35,353 bases of DNA from Sphingosinicella sp. (GTDB lineage: Bacteria; Pseudomonadota; Alphaproteobacteria; Sphingomonadales; Sphingomonadaceae): NCBI GenBank assembly GCA_016793845.1, contig JAEULI010000100.1, positions 1-35,353 of the forward strand, given 5' to 3'. Within the stretch, counting starts at the first letter, position 1. Every line of letters begins with the position of its first letter. Positions 25,366 to 33,365 of this stretch are shown here, one piece after another. Position numbers and translations under genes: made by a program. The notes under the pieces are model-generated. The model was not told the DNA's origin. It searched no databases and saw only the letters and a list, made by a program, of their open reading frames with translations.

Positions 25366-25665
25366 GTGAACGCGGTTTTCGACGCATTGGCGCATCCGAT
25401 CCGCCGAGAGGTGCTCGAGATGCTGAAGGAAGGCGGCAAGTCCGCCGGGGCGCTTGCCGATGCGTTTCCCGTTTCGAAGCCCACGATGTCCGCGCACTTC
25501 GCGAAGCTGAAATCGGCGGGGCTGATTCAGGGCGAAAACCGCGGCGGCAGCATCATCTACACGCTCAACCTGTCGGCGGTCGAAGAGGTCGTGATGGCCT
25601 TCATGGGCCGGCTTGGGGTGGGCGAAGCGGAGAAGGAAACAGCGGAATGCGCGAGCACGCACTGA
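25366..25665 (+). CDS. ArsR-family regulator, SdpR-like
   Basis: A 99-residue winged helix-turn-helix regulator. VFDALAHPIRREVLEMLKEG is the ArsR opening helix, the recognition part is SVSKPTMSAHFAKLKSAGLI-like (VSKPTMSAHFAKLKSAGLI, about 36-54), and GGSIIYTLNLSAVEEV is the wing and last helix. It has no metal-binding cysteine motif in helix 3, which fits the SdpR subgroup rather than arsenic sensors. The start is a GTG with GAGGGG just upstream. It overlaps the SdpI-family gene by 19 bases. By analogy with Bacillus SdpR it should repress its own operon and be relieved by the membrane partner. Confidence 0.85.
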   Translation: MNAVFDALAHPIRREVLEMLKEGGKSAGALADAFPVSKPTMSAHFAKLKSAGLIQGENRGGSIIYTLNLSAVEEVVMAFMGRLGVGEAEKETAECASTH

Positions 25666-26303
25666 TCGTCATCTCGTGGGTCACCGTGGCGGTCCTTGCC
25701 GCGATTGCCACCATTGCGCTCGCGCTGCTGCCCGAAGGCACGCAGCTTCCCATGCACTGGAACCTCGCCGGAGAGGCGGATCGGCATGGCGATGCGGCGT
25801 TCGCACTGTTCGCGCCGGTGGTGCTGTGCGCCGTGCTGTCGCTGGTCTTTGCCGTTCTGCCGCGCCTCGAACCGCTCCAGAACCGCATGGAAGGCAGCGC
25901 CGCGCTTTATCGCGCGGGCTGGATCGGCATTCTGGGTATCATGATCATGGTGGAGCTTCTGGTCGCCGCCCCGGCGTTCGGCTGGACCGTACCGATCATG
26001 CTGCCGCTCGTGGGCGTGGGCCTGCTGCTGATTTACGTTGGAAACGTCCTGCCGAAATCGCGCCCCGGATTCTTCGTGGGCATCCGCACGCCGTGGGCGC
26101 TGCTCGATACGGACAACTGGATCGCAACGCATCGCTTCGGCGCGTGGACCACGATGGCAGGCGGCCTGGCGCTGCTTCTCGCGGGGCTGCTTCCGCTCAC
26201 CCCCGAGGTACGCGGCGCGCTGGTCATAGGCGCGCTCCTCGTCAGCACGCTCCCACCCGTCTTCTACTCCTGGCTCCTCTGGCACCGCCGCACGGGGCGC
26301 TGA
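25647..26303 (+). CDS. SdpI-family membrane protein (DUF1648 + SdpI)
   Basis: A 218-residue inner-membrane protein with about six hydrophobic helices. The DUF1648 signature LPMHWNLAGEADRHGDA (residues about 34-50) is followed by an SdpI domain with GNVLPKSRPGFFVGIRTPWALLDTDNWIATHRFG (cited here as GNVLPKSRPGFFVGIRTPW plus DNWIATHRFG). Bacillus SdpI gives immunity to the SdpC toxin and sequesters the SdpR repressor at the membrane. Here the regulator gene lies directly upstream and overlaps by 19 bases, but no toxin gene is visible nearby. AAGGA about 9 bases before the ATG is the Shine-Dalgarno sequence. It ends one base from the convergent DUF2269 gene. Confidence 0.86.
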   Translation: MREHALIVISWVTVAVLAAIATIALALLPEGTQLPMHWNLAGEADRHGDAAFALFAPVVLCAVLSLVFAVLPRLEPLQNRMEGSAALYRAGWIGILGIMIMVELLVAAPAFGWTVPIMLPLVGVGLLLIYVGNVLPKSRPGFFVGIRTPWALLDTDNWIATHRFGAWTTMAGGLALLLAGLLPLTPEVRGALVIGALLVSTLPPVFYSWLLWHRRTGR

Positions 26304-26304
26304 G

Positions 26305-26778
26305 CTACCAGAGCGCGGGTTTCGCAACCATCAGCCAGAAGACGCCCGCCAATCCCAGAAATGCCGGCCAGCCGAGCAGAAACCACAAGCGCATGATCCG
26401 GGCATAGTCGGGGCCCAGCGGCCTGCCGGTCTCTGCGGCGGACTGCGCGAGCCTCTGCGCCTTGATCTGCAGCCAGACCACCGGCGCCCAGCACAGGAAT
26501 GCGAGCGCATATAGCGCGTAGGTTACCAGCAGCCATGGCGCGGTGAGCGGCCATCCTCCGAGGTAAGCAAGTGCAATGCCGCTCGCGGGCTGCACGACAC
26601 CGCTGCTGCCCGTAAAGATCCAGTCCGCCTTTACGACCATACGCCCAACGCGTGCAATCGTGGCCGGATCGCGCGAGAGGTGGGCGTTCCAGAAATACCA
26701 CGCCGTGCCCGCGCCAAAGCCGAACAGGATCGTGCTGCTCAGCACGTGAACCCATTTCACGAGCAGATAGACATCCAT
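26305..26778 (-). CDS. DUF2269-family membrane protein
   Basis: A 157-residue inner-membrane protein with four predicted helices, starting MDVYLLVKWVHVLSSTILFG. The conserved His in KWVHVLSS, the GSGVVQPASGIAL-like stretch (SSGVVQPASGIALAY) and the final LWFLLGWPAFLGL match the DUF2269 family, whose function is unknown. Conserved histidines in such helical bundles raise the possibility of haem or redox binding, but this is not shown. Its ATG overlaps the stop of the preceding gene by one base (TGATG at 26776-26780), so it is translated together with the NAD(P)-binding protein. Confidence 0.8.
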   Translation of the reverse strand: MDVYLLVKWVHVLSSTILFGFGAGTAWYFWNAHLSRDPATIARVGRMVVKADWIFTGSSGVVQPASGIALAYLGGWPLTAPWLLVTYALYALAFLCWAPVVWLQIKAQRLAQSAAETGRPLGPDYARIMRLWFLLGWPAFLGLAGVFWLMVAKPALW

Positions 26779-28058
26779 CAGCGTTTGTTTCCGATCGCAC
26801 CGTGAACAAGGATGAGCGTAATGATCGGCAGGTTCTTGAGCAGCGATCCGAGCGGGTCCAGCCACAGCGAAGGCAGGGCGAGGCCGAGCACTGCCGTGTA
26901 GCCAAACACCACCACGAGCTGCAGCATGGTCGACCACCGCACCCTCCTGTCAAACAGCACTGCGCCTGCGACGACAAGATCGAGAATGCTGCTGCCGATG
27001 CGCATCGGGTCAGCAAGATATGCCGGCAGCGCGAGCGCCTGAAGCATTTCCATCGTCCGTGCGGCTCCGGTGAAGAACCCCAGCAAGGCCGATGCGATCC
27101 AGAGGAAAACGAGCGCGGCCTTCACGAGTGGTGCAAGGAAAAAAAGCCGCGCGTGCCATCGGTCCTGCACTTGTGCGGGCCGCGCATTCAGCGCGTCGTC
27201 GAGCGCCTGCGGCATGAAGCCCGCAGCTTGGGCGAATGCAGCACTGTCGCCCGTGTTTCCCGCGACCATCTGCATCAGGCTGTTGGTAGAAACGGGTCCG
27301 TCTCCGGCCATGTCACCGATACGGCCGAGGAGGCGCATGATGGGCATGGGAACGTGCAGAAAGTGCGCTTTCCCGAAGCCGAGCCAGGCGCGATATCGCG
27401 CAAGCAGTTCACGTACGTTGAAGGTGTCGGGGCCGACAGGTTCGAGGCATTGACCGGAGAACCGTTCGTCCTCGCACGCAATCCGAACAGCCCTCGCGAG
27501 ATCGCGCACCTCTATGGGCGTGAACGAAAAATTGCCATTGCCCGGTATTGGCGTGAACAATGGCAACGCGGCCAATCCGCGGATCAGTGATGTGCCGCCG
27601 TAGCTGCCGTCACCATAGACCAGAGATGGGCGCAGGATCGTCCAATCGAGGCGAGATGCGCGCAGCACTGCCTCGCCTTCCAGTTTGGACTGAGCATAAT
27701 CCGTCTCCACTGCGGGGCGGGCGCTGATCGCCGATATCAGGATGGCGCGCCGTACACCGGCGTTGACGGCAGCAGCATAGAGTGCGCGCGGCATATGCAC
27801 ATGCACGGCGTCCATGTCCTTGCCCCGCAGAATGCCTGCTGCATTCACGATCAATGCGATGCCGTGCAAATGCGCGGACCAATCGGCTTCGTGCGTTGCT
27901 TTGGAAAGGTCCGCCGCAAGGAAGCGGACTTTGGGAAAGGCGGTTTCCAGACCGGCTTTCGACCGGACCACCGCCGTCACATCGTGTCCGTGCGCGACAA
28001 GATCGGTCAGGATATGGCGGCCGATGAAGCCGGCAGCGCCGAGGAGCAGTATGCGCAT
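26778..28058 (-). CDS. NAD(P)-binding SDR-type protein with DoxX-like C-terminus
   Basis: A 426-residue two-part protein. Residues 1-290 are an atypical short-chain dehydrogenase/NmrA-like domain with a Rossmann motif LLGAAGFIGRH (G7, G10, G13), the DYAQSKLEGE segment (YxxxK) and ILRPSLVYGDG. Residues about 305-426 hold four membrane helices like the DoxX-like family. Such fusions are found in proteobacteria, and the substrate is unknown. The start at MRILLLGAAG puts the Rossmann strand at the N-terminus and is preceded by GGGGG; an ATG 8 codons upstream is less likely. It forms a pair with the DUF2269 gene. Confidence 0.84.
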   Translation of the reverse strand: MRILLLGAAGFIGRHILTDLVAHGHDVTAVVRSKAGLETAFPKVRFLAADLSKATHEADWSAHLHGIALIVNAAGILRGKDMDAVHVHMPRALYAAAVNAGVRRAILISAISARPAVETDYAQSKLEGEAVLRASRLDWTILRPSLVYGDGSYGGTSLIRGLAALPLFTPIPGNGNFSFTPIEVRDLARAVRIACEDERFSGQCLEPVGPDTFNVRELLARYRAWLGFGKAHFLHVPMPIMRLLGRIGDMAGDGPVSTNSLMQMVAGNTGDSAAFAQAAGFMPQALDDALNARPAQVQDRWHARLFFLAPLVKAALVFLWIASALLGFFTGAARTMEMLQALALPAYLADPMRIGSSILDLVVAGAVLFDRRVRWSTMLQLVVVFGYTAVLGLALPSLWLDPLGSLLKNLPIITLILVHGAIGNKR

Positions 28059-28120
28059 GAACCCCCGTTTCCGGGATAGCATAAAGACATGTGCTTGTTG
28101 TCAGAAGGTCTTTCGTGCGC

Positions 28121-28136
28121 CGGATCGATCGATCCG
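28121..28136. promoter_or_regulatory. Perfect 16-base palindrome upstream of the SDR gene
   Basis: CGGATCGATCGATCCG (28121-28136) equals its own reverse complement. It lies 63 bases before the SDR gene start on the minus strand, a plausible place for a TetR-type operator, though it could also be part of the terminator region of the autotransporter gene. Confidence 0.3.
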
Positions 28137-28142
28137 CATGTA

Positions 28143-28173
28143 GGGGAGGCCGACGTGTGTCGCCGGCCTCCCC
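28143..28173 (-). terminator. Hairpin after the autotransporter gene
   Basis: GGGGAGGCCG (28143-28152) pairs perfectly with CGGCCTCCCC (28164-28173) around an 11-base loop. It starts 11 bases past the autotransporter stop codon. No T-run follows on the minus strand, so it may stabilise the 3' end rather than terminate strictly by the intrinsic mechanism. Confidence 0.55.
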
Positions 28174-28183
28174 TTGCGTTTCG

Positions 28184-31012
28184 TCAGAGCTTGATGGCGA
28201 CCGTTGCGCGGACGCCGTGGTCCTGGCCGTGATCGCCGAGGTTGCCGGTGTAGCGCGTGCTGAGCGTGAGGCCCGGGGCCGCGCGCCAGTCGAGGCCCGC
28301 TTCGGTCTGCACGCTGTCCTTCGAAAGCGGCGTGCCTTCGATGCGGAAGGCGGTGCCGCCCGCGGCGAACTGCAGATCCGAAGTCACGTCCACGTCGCCG
28401 AGCGCGTGTTCCCAACCGATCTGCACGCGGCCGACGACGGGCGCCTGCGCGCCGCCGATCGTTGCGCGTAGACCGAGCGAGGACCAGCTGTAGCTGCGGC
28501 GGCGTCCATCGCCTTCAAGCGCGGCGGTGCCGCCGGTTTCGGCGAAGTCCTTGTCCTTCAGCCACAGGCCGCTCACACCTGCAAATGGCTCCACCGAACC
28601 CTTGCCGAGCGGCAGCGTGTAGCCGATCTCGCCGAACAGCTGCACGGCCGATCCGCCGTAGCTCGCCGTCAGCTCCTGGCTGAAGCTGCGGAAGTCGACG
28701 TTGCGCGTCGTATCGGTGTCGAGGTCGGCATAGCTGGCGCCGGCGCGCAGCGTCAGCGCGCCGAAGGCGGCGCTGCCGTAGACCGCGCCGTAGAGGCTTT
28801 GCGTCTCCGCCTTCGATCCGCGCGCGCTCAGTGTCACGTCCGCTTCCGTCGTGCCGCCCGCGATACCGATCTTCACGGTGTCGCCGAGATTGGCTTCGAT
28901 GCCGAGCAGCAGTGAATAGCCGGAGCTGTTCACGTCGGCCGCGTTGCCGTTGCCGTCGCGGTCGATCCAGTTGCCGCCGGCTTCGGACCACAGCACGATA
29001 TTGCGGCCTTCGGCGGTCGCCGCAGCACCCTGCGAGCGGCCGAGCAGCGAGCGGCGAAGCTGCGCCGCGCCTTCGGACGCGATCGAAAGACTTGATGCGT
29101 GGATTTCGCCCGAGAAGGCGTCGAGGCCGCGACCGGCTTCGGCCGTCGAGGCGCCGACAAGTGCCGTATAGACTGCGCTTGCGGGGCTGAACGCGCTGTC
29201 GATGGCGTTGCCCGTGGCGATCTGGTTCGGCGTCGTGCCCGCTGCCGCAAACGTGATGTCGTTGCGCGTGAGCGTGAGCGTGACGGCGTTCGGGCCGTAG
29301 CTCAGCGTCGGCGTCAGGAAGGCGAGGTTGCTCGTCACGTCCTCGAACGTGCCGGTCACGCCGGCGCCTGCCGTCACGATCTCATAGTGCGTCTGCGGCA
29401 GGTAGTCGCCGTCTTCCGCCAGCACCGCGATGGTGCCGCCCTCGATCGTCGCCGTGCTGGTGGCCACGATCAGGTCGGAATTCCCGGCGGCATCGACTTC
29501 CACCTCGTAGGTGGAGCCGGCTTCGAAGATCACAAAGGTCGCCGAAGTCAGCTCGCCGATAGAATTGCCCGGCGCGGCGGTCGCGCCGGTGCGCACGATG
29601 AGCCCGCCGACGGTGCCGTTGCCGCCGATGCTGGCCCCGTTCCGCACGTCGACGTCGGACGCGGCGAGGGAGCCGTTGACCGCAAGGCGGCCGGCGCCGA
29701 CCGTTGTCGTGCCGCTGAAGGTGCTGGTGCCGGTCAGGTTCAGCGTGCCCGCACCTGATTTGGTGAGTGTGCCGTTCCCCGAGATATCGCCTGCGAAAGT
29801 TCCGTTCGCAGCCTGGTCGAAGACGAGCGCGGCGTTGTTCACGATGTCGCCCTGCAGGCTTGTCGTGGTGCCGACGAGCGTGCCCTCGCTGACCGTGGTC
29901 CCGCCCGAATAGGTATTGGCGCCCGTGAGAACGAGCGTCCCCGCGCCATCCTTGGTGAGCCCGCCCGAACCGGAGATGACGCCCGTGAAGGCGGCGTTGT
30001 TGCCGTCCGTGTCGATCGTGCCGTCATTGTCGGTGATGCTGAGATTTGCGCTGTAGCTTCCCGGCGCATCCACGAGCAGTGTGCCGCCGTCGAGCACGGG
30101 GTTGACCGAACCGTTGACGAGGTCGGTCGTCGTGCTGGTGCCGGTGATGTTCTGGCTGATCGCGGAACTGATGTCGGTGCCGAAGATGTAGGAATAATCG
30201 AAGGTGATCGTGCCGCCGGTCAAAAGGTCGCCGAGATCGAACCCTAGACCGATGGTATTGTCGCCGTCGCCGACGTCCGTACCGCTGAGATAGGACGCGG
30301 TATCCGTCGTCCACCAGGTAACGGCCGAATTGTGCGTGTAGCTGCTGTTGGTGTAGAGGCCGATCACGTACTTCGAAACCAGCGCCTCGGCATAGACGAG
30401 GTCATTGGCGGAAACCGATCCGGTCCCGCGGAAATTGTTGGTCGCGCTCGAATCGCCCGGCGCCGCGACCGCATCGGGATCGAGCTGGCGCGAGAAGGTG
30501 ATGTCCGTGAGGTCGCTGAGAGCAGTGATCGTGGTACGGATCTTCAGCTGCTGTTCGTCCTCGTCGAAATAATAGTCGTTGGTGATCGTGAACAGGCCGC
30601 CGGCCGTTCCCGTCCATACCGCGCGCTGCTCATAGGTCGCGCCGTTGAAGGCGACGCCGCTGTAGTCGGTGAGCGTACCGCCGGTAATGTCGAATATGCC
30701 GTCGTTGTTGTTGATGAGCGTGAAGGCCGAACTGCCCGTGCCGCTGACGACGAAGCCTTCAAAGGGCGAACCCGGCGTCAGATAATCGTAGGCGGGATTG
30801 AACGTGCCCGTGCCCGTGCCGTCATAAAGAATGCCCGGCGAGGTGTTTCCCGAATAGCCGAGTGTGCCGTTGTCGTTGATGCCGATCTGGATGTAGTCGC
30901 CGGTCAGCACCAGCGAAGCGGCGAGTGCGGGCGAAGCGGCCAGCAGGGCGAGCGCAGCACCCGAATACAGGGTGGCCTTGCGCGACAGGGCAGCAGATTT
31001 CATGACTCTCAT
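28184..31012 (-). CDS. Autotransporter outer-membrane protein
   Basis: A 942-residue type V secreted protein. A signal peptide (to about residue 31, ASPALAA) is followed by a Gly/Thr/Ser-rich passenger. Residues about 32-335 form a distinct beta-rich region I do not recognise. Two passenger-associated repeats follow at about 346-380 and 414-447, each with GSGGLTKDGAGTLVLTG-like and TYSGGTTVSEGTL-like halves. The last roughly 270 residues form the 12-strand autotransporter barrel (from NIVLWSEAGGNW, through GYSLLLGIEANLG and VEPFAGVSGLWLKD). It ends in Leu rather than the usual aromatic residue. A GAGAGGA Shine-Dalgarno sequence about 11 bases upstream supports this ATG; a second ATG is three codons on. 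It is divergent from the SOS operon. Function could be adhesion, but no motif proves it. Confidence 0.88.
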   Translation of the reverse strand: MRVMKSAALSRKATLYSGAALALLAASPALAASLVLTGDYIQIGINDNGTLGYSGNTSPGILYDGTGTGTFNPAYDYLTPGSPFEGFVVSGTGSSAFTLINNNDGIFDITGGTLTDYSGVAFNGATYEQRAVWTGTAGGLFTITNDYYFDEDEQQLKIRTTITALSDLTDITFSRQLDPDAVAAPGDSSATNNFRGTGSVSANDLVYAEALVSKYVIGLYTNSSYTHNSAVTWWTTDTASYLSGTDVGDGDNTIGLGFDLGDLLTGGTITFDYSYIFGTDISSAISQNITGTSTTTDLVNGSVNPVLDGGTLLVDAPGSYSANLSITDNDGTIDTDGNNAAFTGVISGSGGLTKDGAGTLVLTGANTYSGGTTVSEGTLVGTTTSLQGDIVNNAALVFDQAANGTFAGDISGNGTLTKSGAGTLNLTGTSTFSGTTTVGAGRLAVNGSLAASDVDVRNGASIGGNGTVGGLIVRTGATAAPGNSIGELTSATFVIFEAGSTYEVEVDAAGNSDLIVATSTATIEGGTIAVLAEDGDYLPQTHYEIVTAGAGVTGTFEDVTSNLAFLTPTLSYGPNAVTLTLTRNDITFAAAGTTPNQIATGNAIDSAFSPASAVYTALVGASTAEAGRGLDAFSGEIHASSLSIASEGAAQLRRSLLGRSQGAAATAEGRNIVLWSEAGGNWIDRDGNGNAADVNSSGYSLLLGIEANLGDTVKIGIAGGTTEADVTLSARGSKAETQSLYGAVYGSAAFGALTLRAGASYADLDTDTTRNVDFRSFSQELTASYGGSAVQLFGEIGYTLPLGKGSVEPFAGVSGLWLKDKDFAETGGTAALEGDGRRRSYSWSSLGLRATIGGAQAPVVGRVQIGWEHALGDVDVTSDLQFAAGGTAFRIEGTPLSKDSVQTEAGLDWRAAPGLTLSTRYTGNLGDHGQDHGVRATVAIKL

Positions 31013-31143
31013 TATTATTCTGATCCTCTCATCAGACGGACGGAAATGTCACCCTGCAGCGGTTAAGTCGCGATGATTAAAAAGAGATTTACTATAATCC
31101 ATTTCGGATACGATCCTGCCGATCCGCGCTGACGCACGTGGCC

Positions 31144-31173
31144 TTGACTCTCTCGGTGACGGGAAGCGATACT
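31144..31173 (+). promoter_or_regulatory. Probable imuA promoter
   Basis: TTGACT (31144-31149) and GATACT (31168-31173), 18 bases apart, form a reasonable -35/-10 pair. The LexA box begins 2 bases downstream, so repressor binding would cover the transcription start. Confidence 0.55.
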
Positions 31174-31174
31174 A

Positions 31175-31189
31175 GAACAAATAGAGAAC
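31175..31189 (+). promoter_or_regulatory. LexA box of the SOS mutasome operon
   Basis: GAAC (31175-31178), seven bases, GAAC (31186-31189): the exact direct-repeat form GAAC-N7-GAAC that is the alphaproteobacterial LexA site. It ends 3 bases before the imuA ATG and lies just after the -10 element, so LexA would block initiation until DNA damage. Confidence 0.88.
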
Positions 31190-31192
31190 AAT

Positions 31193-31957
31193 ATGTCCGA
31201 TTCGCCGACCTCTCTCGCCGATCTGCGCGGCATCGTTGCCGAGATGGAAGGTCGGGGAACGCACGGCCGGGGTGCGGGCATCGTTACGGGACATGCGGGC
31301 CTCGATGCGGCTGGCGTGGTGCGCGGTCGGCTGCATGAAGTGTTCGGAGACGGCGGCAGTGGCGCGGCCGCGGGGTTCGCGGCGCTGATGGCGTTTTCGG
31401 CGGCGGCAGCGGCACCGGTCGTCTGGCTGCGGACGGATGCCGCCGCGCGCCGGGCGCCGCTTTACGGGCCGGGGCTCGCGGAGCTCGGCATCGATCCGGC
31501 GGCGTGCATCGTCGCGCAGGCACCGGACGAGGCGGCGCTGCTGTCGGCGGCGGTGGATGCGCTGCGTGTCGCCGCGCTCGGCGCGGTGATCGCGGAAAGC
31601 GTGGGCCGTACGCGCCTGTTCGGGCTCACCGGCACGCGCAGGCTCACGCTCGCGGCCGAAGCGTCGGGTGTGCCGCTGTTTCTGCTGCGGCTCGATGCCG
31701 AGCCCGCGCCGAGCGCGGCGGAAACCCGCTGGCGCGTTGAGGCGGCACCGTCTCGGGCACTGGCGGCGGATGCGCCGGGCCATCCGGTGTTCGCTGTGGA
31801 ATTGCTGCGCCGCCGCGCTGGTCCCGCCGGCTCCGGCTGGCGCGTGGAGTGGGATCGTGACGCACGTGTCTTTCGTGAAGCGCCGCTATCTGGCGCTGTG
31901 GTTCCCGTGGCTCCCCGCGGAGCGGCTGGCGCGCGCCGGACGCACAGGGTCGCCTGA
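31193..31957 (+). CDS. imuA: ImuA, RecA-like mutasome protein
   Basis: A 254-residue protein of the ImuA family, a RecA-like fold that partners ImuB and DnaE2 in damage-induced mutagenesis. Landmarks are LADLRGIVAEMEG, GRLHEVFGDGGSGAAAGFAAL (the degenerate nucleotide-binding region), VWLRTD, LYGPGLAELGIDPAACIVAQA, and AVIAESVGRTRLFGLTGTRRL. The usual Walker A lysine is absent, as is common in this family. The ATG at MSDSPTS lies 3 bases after the LexA box and lacks a normal Shine-Dalgarno sequence. It is the first gene of imuA-imuB-dnaE2, and its last 101 bases overlap imuB in another frame. Confidence 0.9.
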   Translation: MSDSPTSLADLRGIVAEMEGRGTHGRGAGIVTGHAGLDAAGVVRGRLHEVFGDGGSGAAAGFAALMAFSAAAAAPVVWLRTDAAARRAPLYGPGLAELGIDPAACIVAQAPDEAALLSAAVDALRVAALGAVIAESVGRTRLFGLTGTRRLTLAAEASGVPLFLLRLDAEPAPSAAETRWRVEAAPSRALAADAPGHPVFAVELLRRRAGPAGSGWRVEWDRDARVFREAPLSGAVVPVAPRGAAGARRTHRVA

Positions 31958-33365
31958 ACGCCCGCTCGTCATCGCCGAGCCGGTGAAAGGGGCGCTGCGT
32001 CTCGCCGCTACGGACCGCCATGCCGAAGCGCTCGGGCTCCTGCCCGGCCTGCCGCTTGCCGATGCGCGTGCGCGCGTGTCGGCGCTTCTGGTTGCGGACC
32101 ACGATCCGGAAGCCGACCGGCGCCTGCTCGAACGGCTCGCGGACATCTGCATCCGCTACACACCGATGGTGGCGCCGGATCTGCCGGACACGCTCATCCT
32201 CGATATCGCGGGCGCCGCGCATCTCTTCGGCGGGGAGGACGGCTTGGTGCGCGCCGCCCGCCTGCGGCTCAGGCGTCACGGCTTCACCGTGCGCACCGCC
32301 TTCGCGGACACGTCCGATGCGGCGCGGGCGCTCGCGCAGTTCGGGGCGGCGTCCGTCGCGGCGCTTCCGGTTGCGGCGCTGCGTCTGGGGGAGGAGCGCG
32401 AGACGGCGCTACGTCGCGCCGGGCTCCATACCGTGGGGGATATCGCCTGCCGTCCGCTCGCTGGGCTCGCCGCGCGTTTCGGGGCGCAGGCGGCGACGGC
32501 GGTGCGCCGCATGGTCGGCGATGCGGAAAGCCCTTTCGTGCCGCGCCGCGTGCTGCCGCCGGTCGAGGTCGAGCGCCGCTTCCCGGAGCCGGTCGCGCGT
32601 ACCGATTATGTGCTCGGCGTGCTTGCCGATCTGCTTGCCGAGGCGTGCCGGATGCTGGAAGCGCGCGGGGAAGGCGGGCGCCGTTTCGAAGCGGTGTTCT
32701 TCCGCGCCGACGGCAAGGAACAAACGGTCTCCGTCCAGACCAGCACCCCCGTCCGCCACCCCACGCCGGTCGTCACGCTGTTCACGCACAGCCTCGCGCG
32801 CCTCGAAGACCCGCTCGACCCCGGCTTCGGTTTCGATGCCGTGTGCCTCGCCGTGCCGGTCACCGAAGCGCTTGCCCCCGGCCAGCCTGATCTCGACCGT
32901 GCGCCGCCGCCCGGCCCTGCGCTCGATGCACTCGTCGATCGCCTCGCCGCGCGGCTCGGGCCGGAGCGTTTGCTGCGCTTTCATCCGCGGGAGAGCCATA
33001 TCCCGGAACGCGCCGCCCGGCTCCGCTCCGGCAGCCCTTCCGGAGACTGGCCCGTCCCGTCTTCGGGCGAGCCCCCCTTGCGTCCGCTCGCACTCATTCA
33101 CCCGCCCCGCCCCCTTTCGAATGTCGTCGCGGATGTGCCCGATGGGCCGCCCCGGCGCTTTCGGCTTGGCGGCGCGGTCCTCACCATCGTGCGCGCCGAA
33201 GGGCCGGAGCGCATTGCAGCCGAATGGTGGCGCAGGCCCGGCCTCACGCGCGATTACTACCGTGTCGAAGACGAAAGCGGCCGCCGCCTGTGGATCTTCC
33301 GTCACGGCCTCTATGGCCGCGAAGAGACGAACCCGCGCTGGTATCTGCACGGCCTGTTCGCATGA
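31857..33365 (+). CDS. imuB: ImuB, Y-family polymerase-like mutasome protein
   Basis: A 502-residue Y-family DNA polymerase homologue that is catalytically inactive in characterised cases and acts as the adaptor linking DnaE2 and the sliding clamp. RRYLALWFPWLPAERL at the N-terminus lacks the catalytic Asp of true Y polymerases. LVIAEPVKGALRLAATDRHAEALGL, ADICIRYTPMVAPDLPDTLILDIAGAAHLFGG (cited as RYTPMVAPDLPDTLILDI and AAHLFGG), and the C-terminal WWRRPGLTRDYYRVEDESG are typical of ImuB. The start chosen is a GTG at 31857, 7 bases after a GGAG Shine-Dalgarno sequence; other in-frame GTGs (31866, 31875) are possible. It overlaps dnaE2 by ATGA. Confidence 0.92.
   Translation: MTHVSFVKRRYLALWFPWLPAERLARAGRTGSPERPLVIAEPVKGALRLAATDRHAEALGLLPGLPLADARARVSALLVADHDPEADRRLLERLADICIRYTPMVAPDLPDTLILDIAGAAHLFGGEDGLVRAARLRLRRHGFTVRTAFADTSDAARALAQFGAASVAALPVAALRLGEERETALRRAGLHTVGDIACRPLAGLAARFGAQAATAVRRMVGDAESPFVPRRVLPPVEVERRFPEPVARTDYVLGVLADLLAEACRMLEARGEGGRRFEAVFFRADGKEQTVSVQTSTPVRHPTPVVTLFTHSLARLEDPLDPGFGFDAVCLAVPVTEALAPGQPDLDRAPPPGPALDALVDRLAARLGPERLLRFHPRESHIPERAARLRSGSPSGDWPVPSSGEPPLRPLALIHPPRPLSNVVADVPDGPPRRFRLGGAVLTIVRAEGPERIAAEWWRRPGLTRDYYRVEDESGRRLWIFRHGLYGREETNPRWYLHGLFA

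Noticed and set aside
29690-29990. Repetitive DNA that might be a tandem repeat array
   Set aside because: The similarity is at protein level and comes from two passenger-associated repeats of the autotransporter; the DNA copies are diverged.
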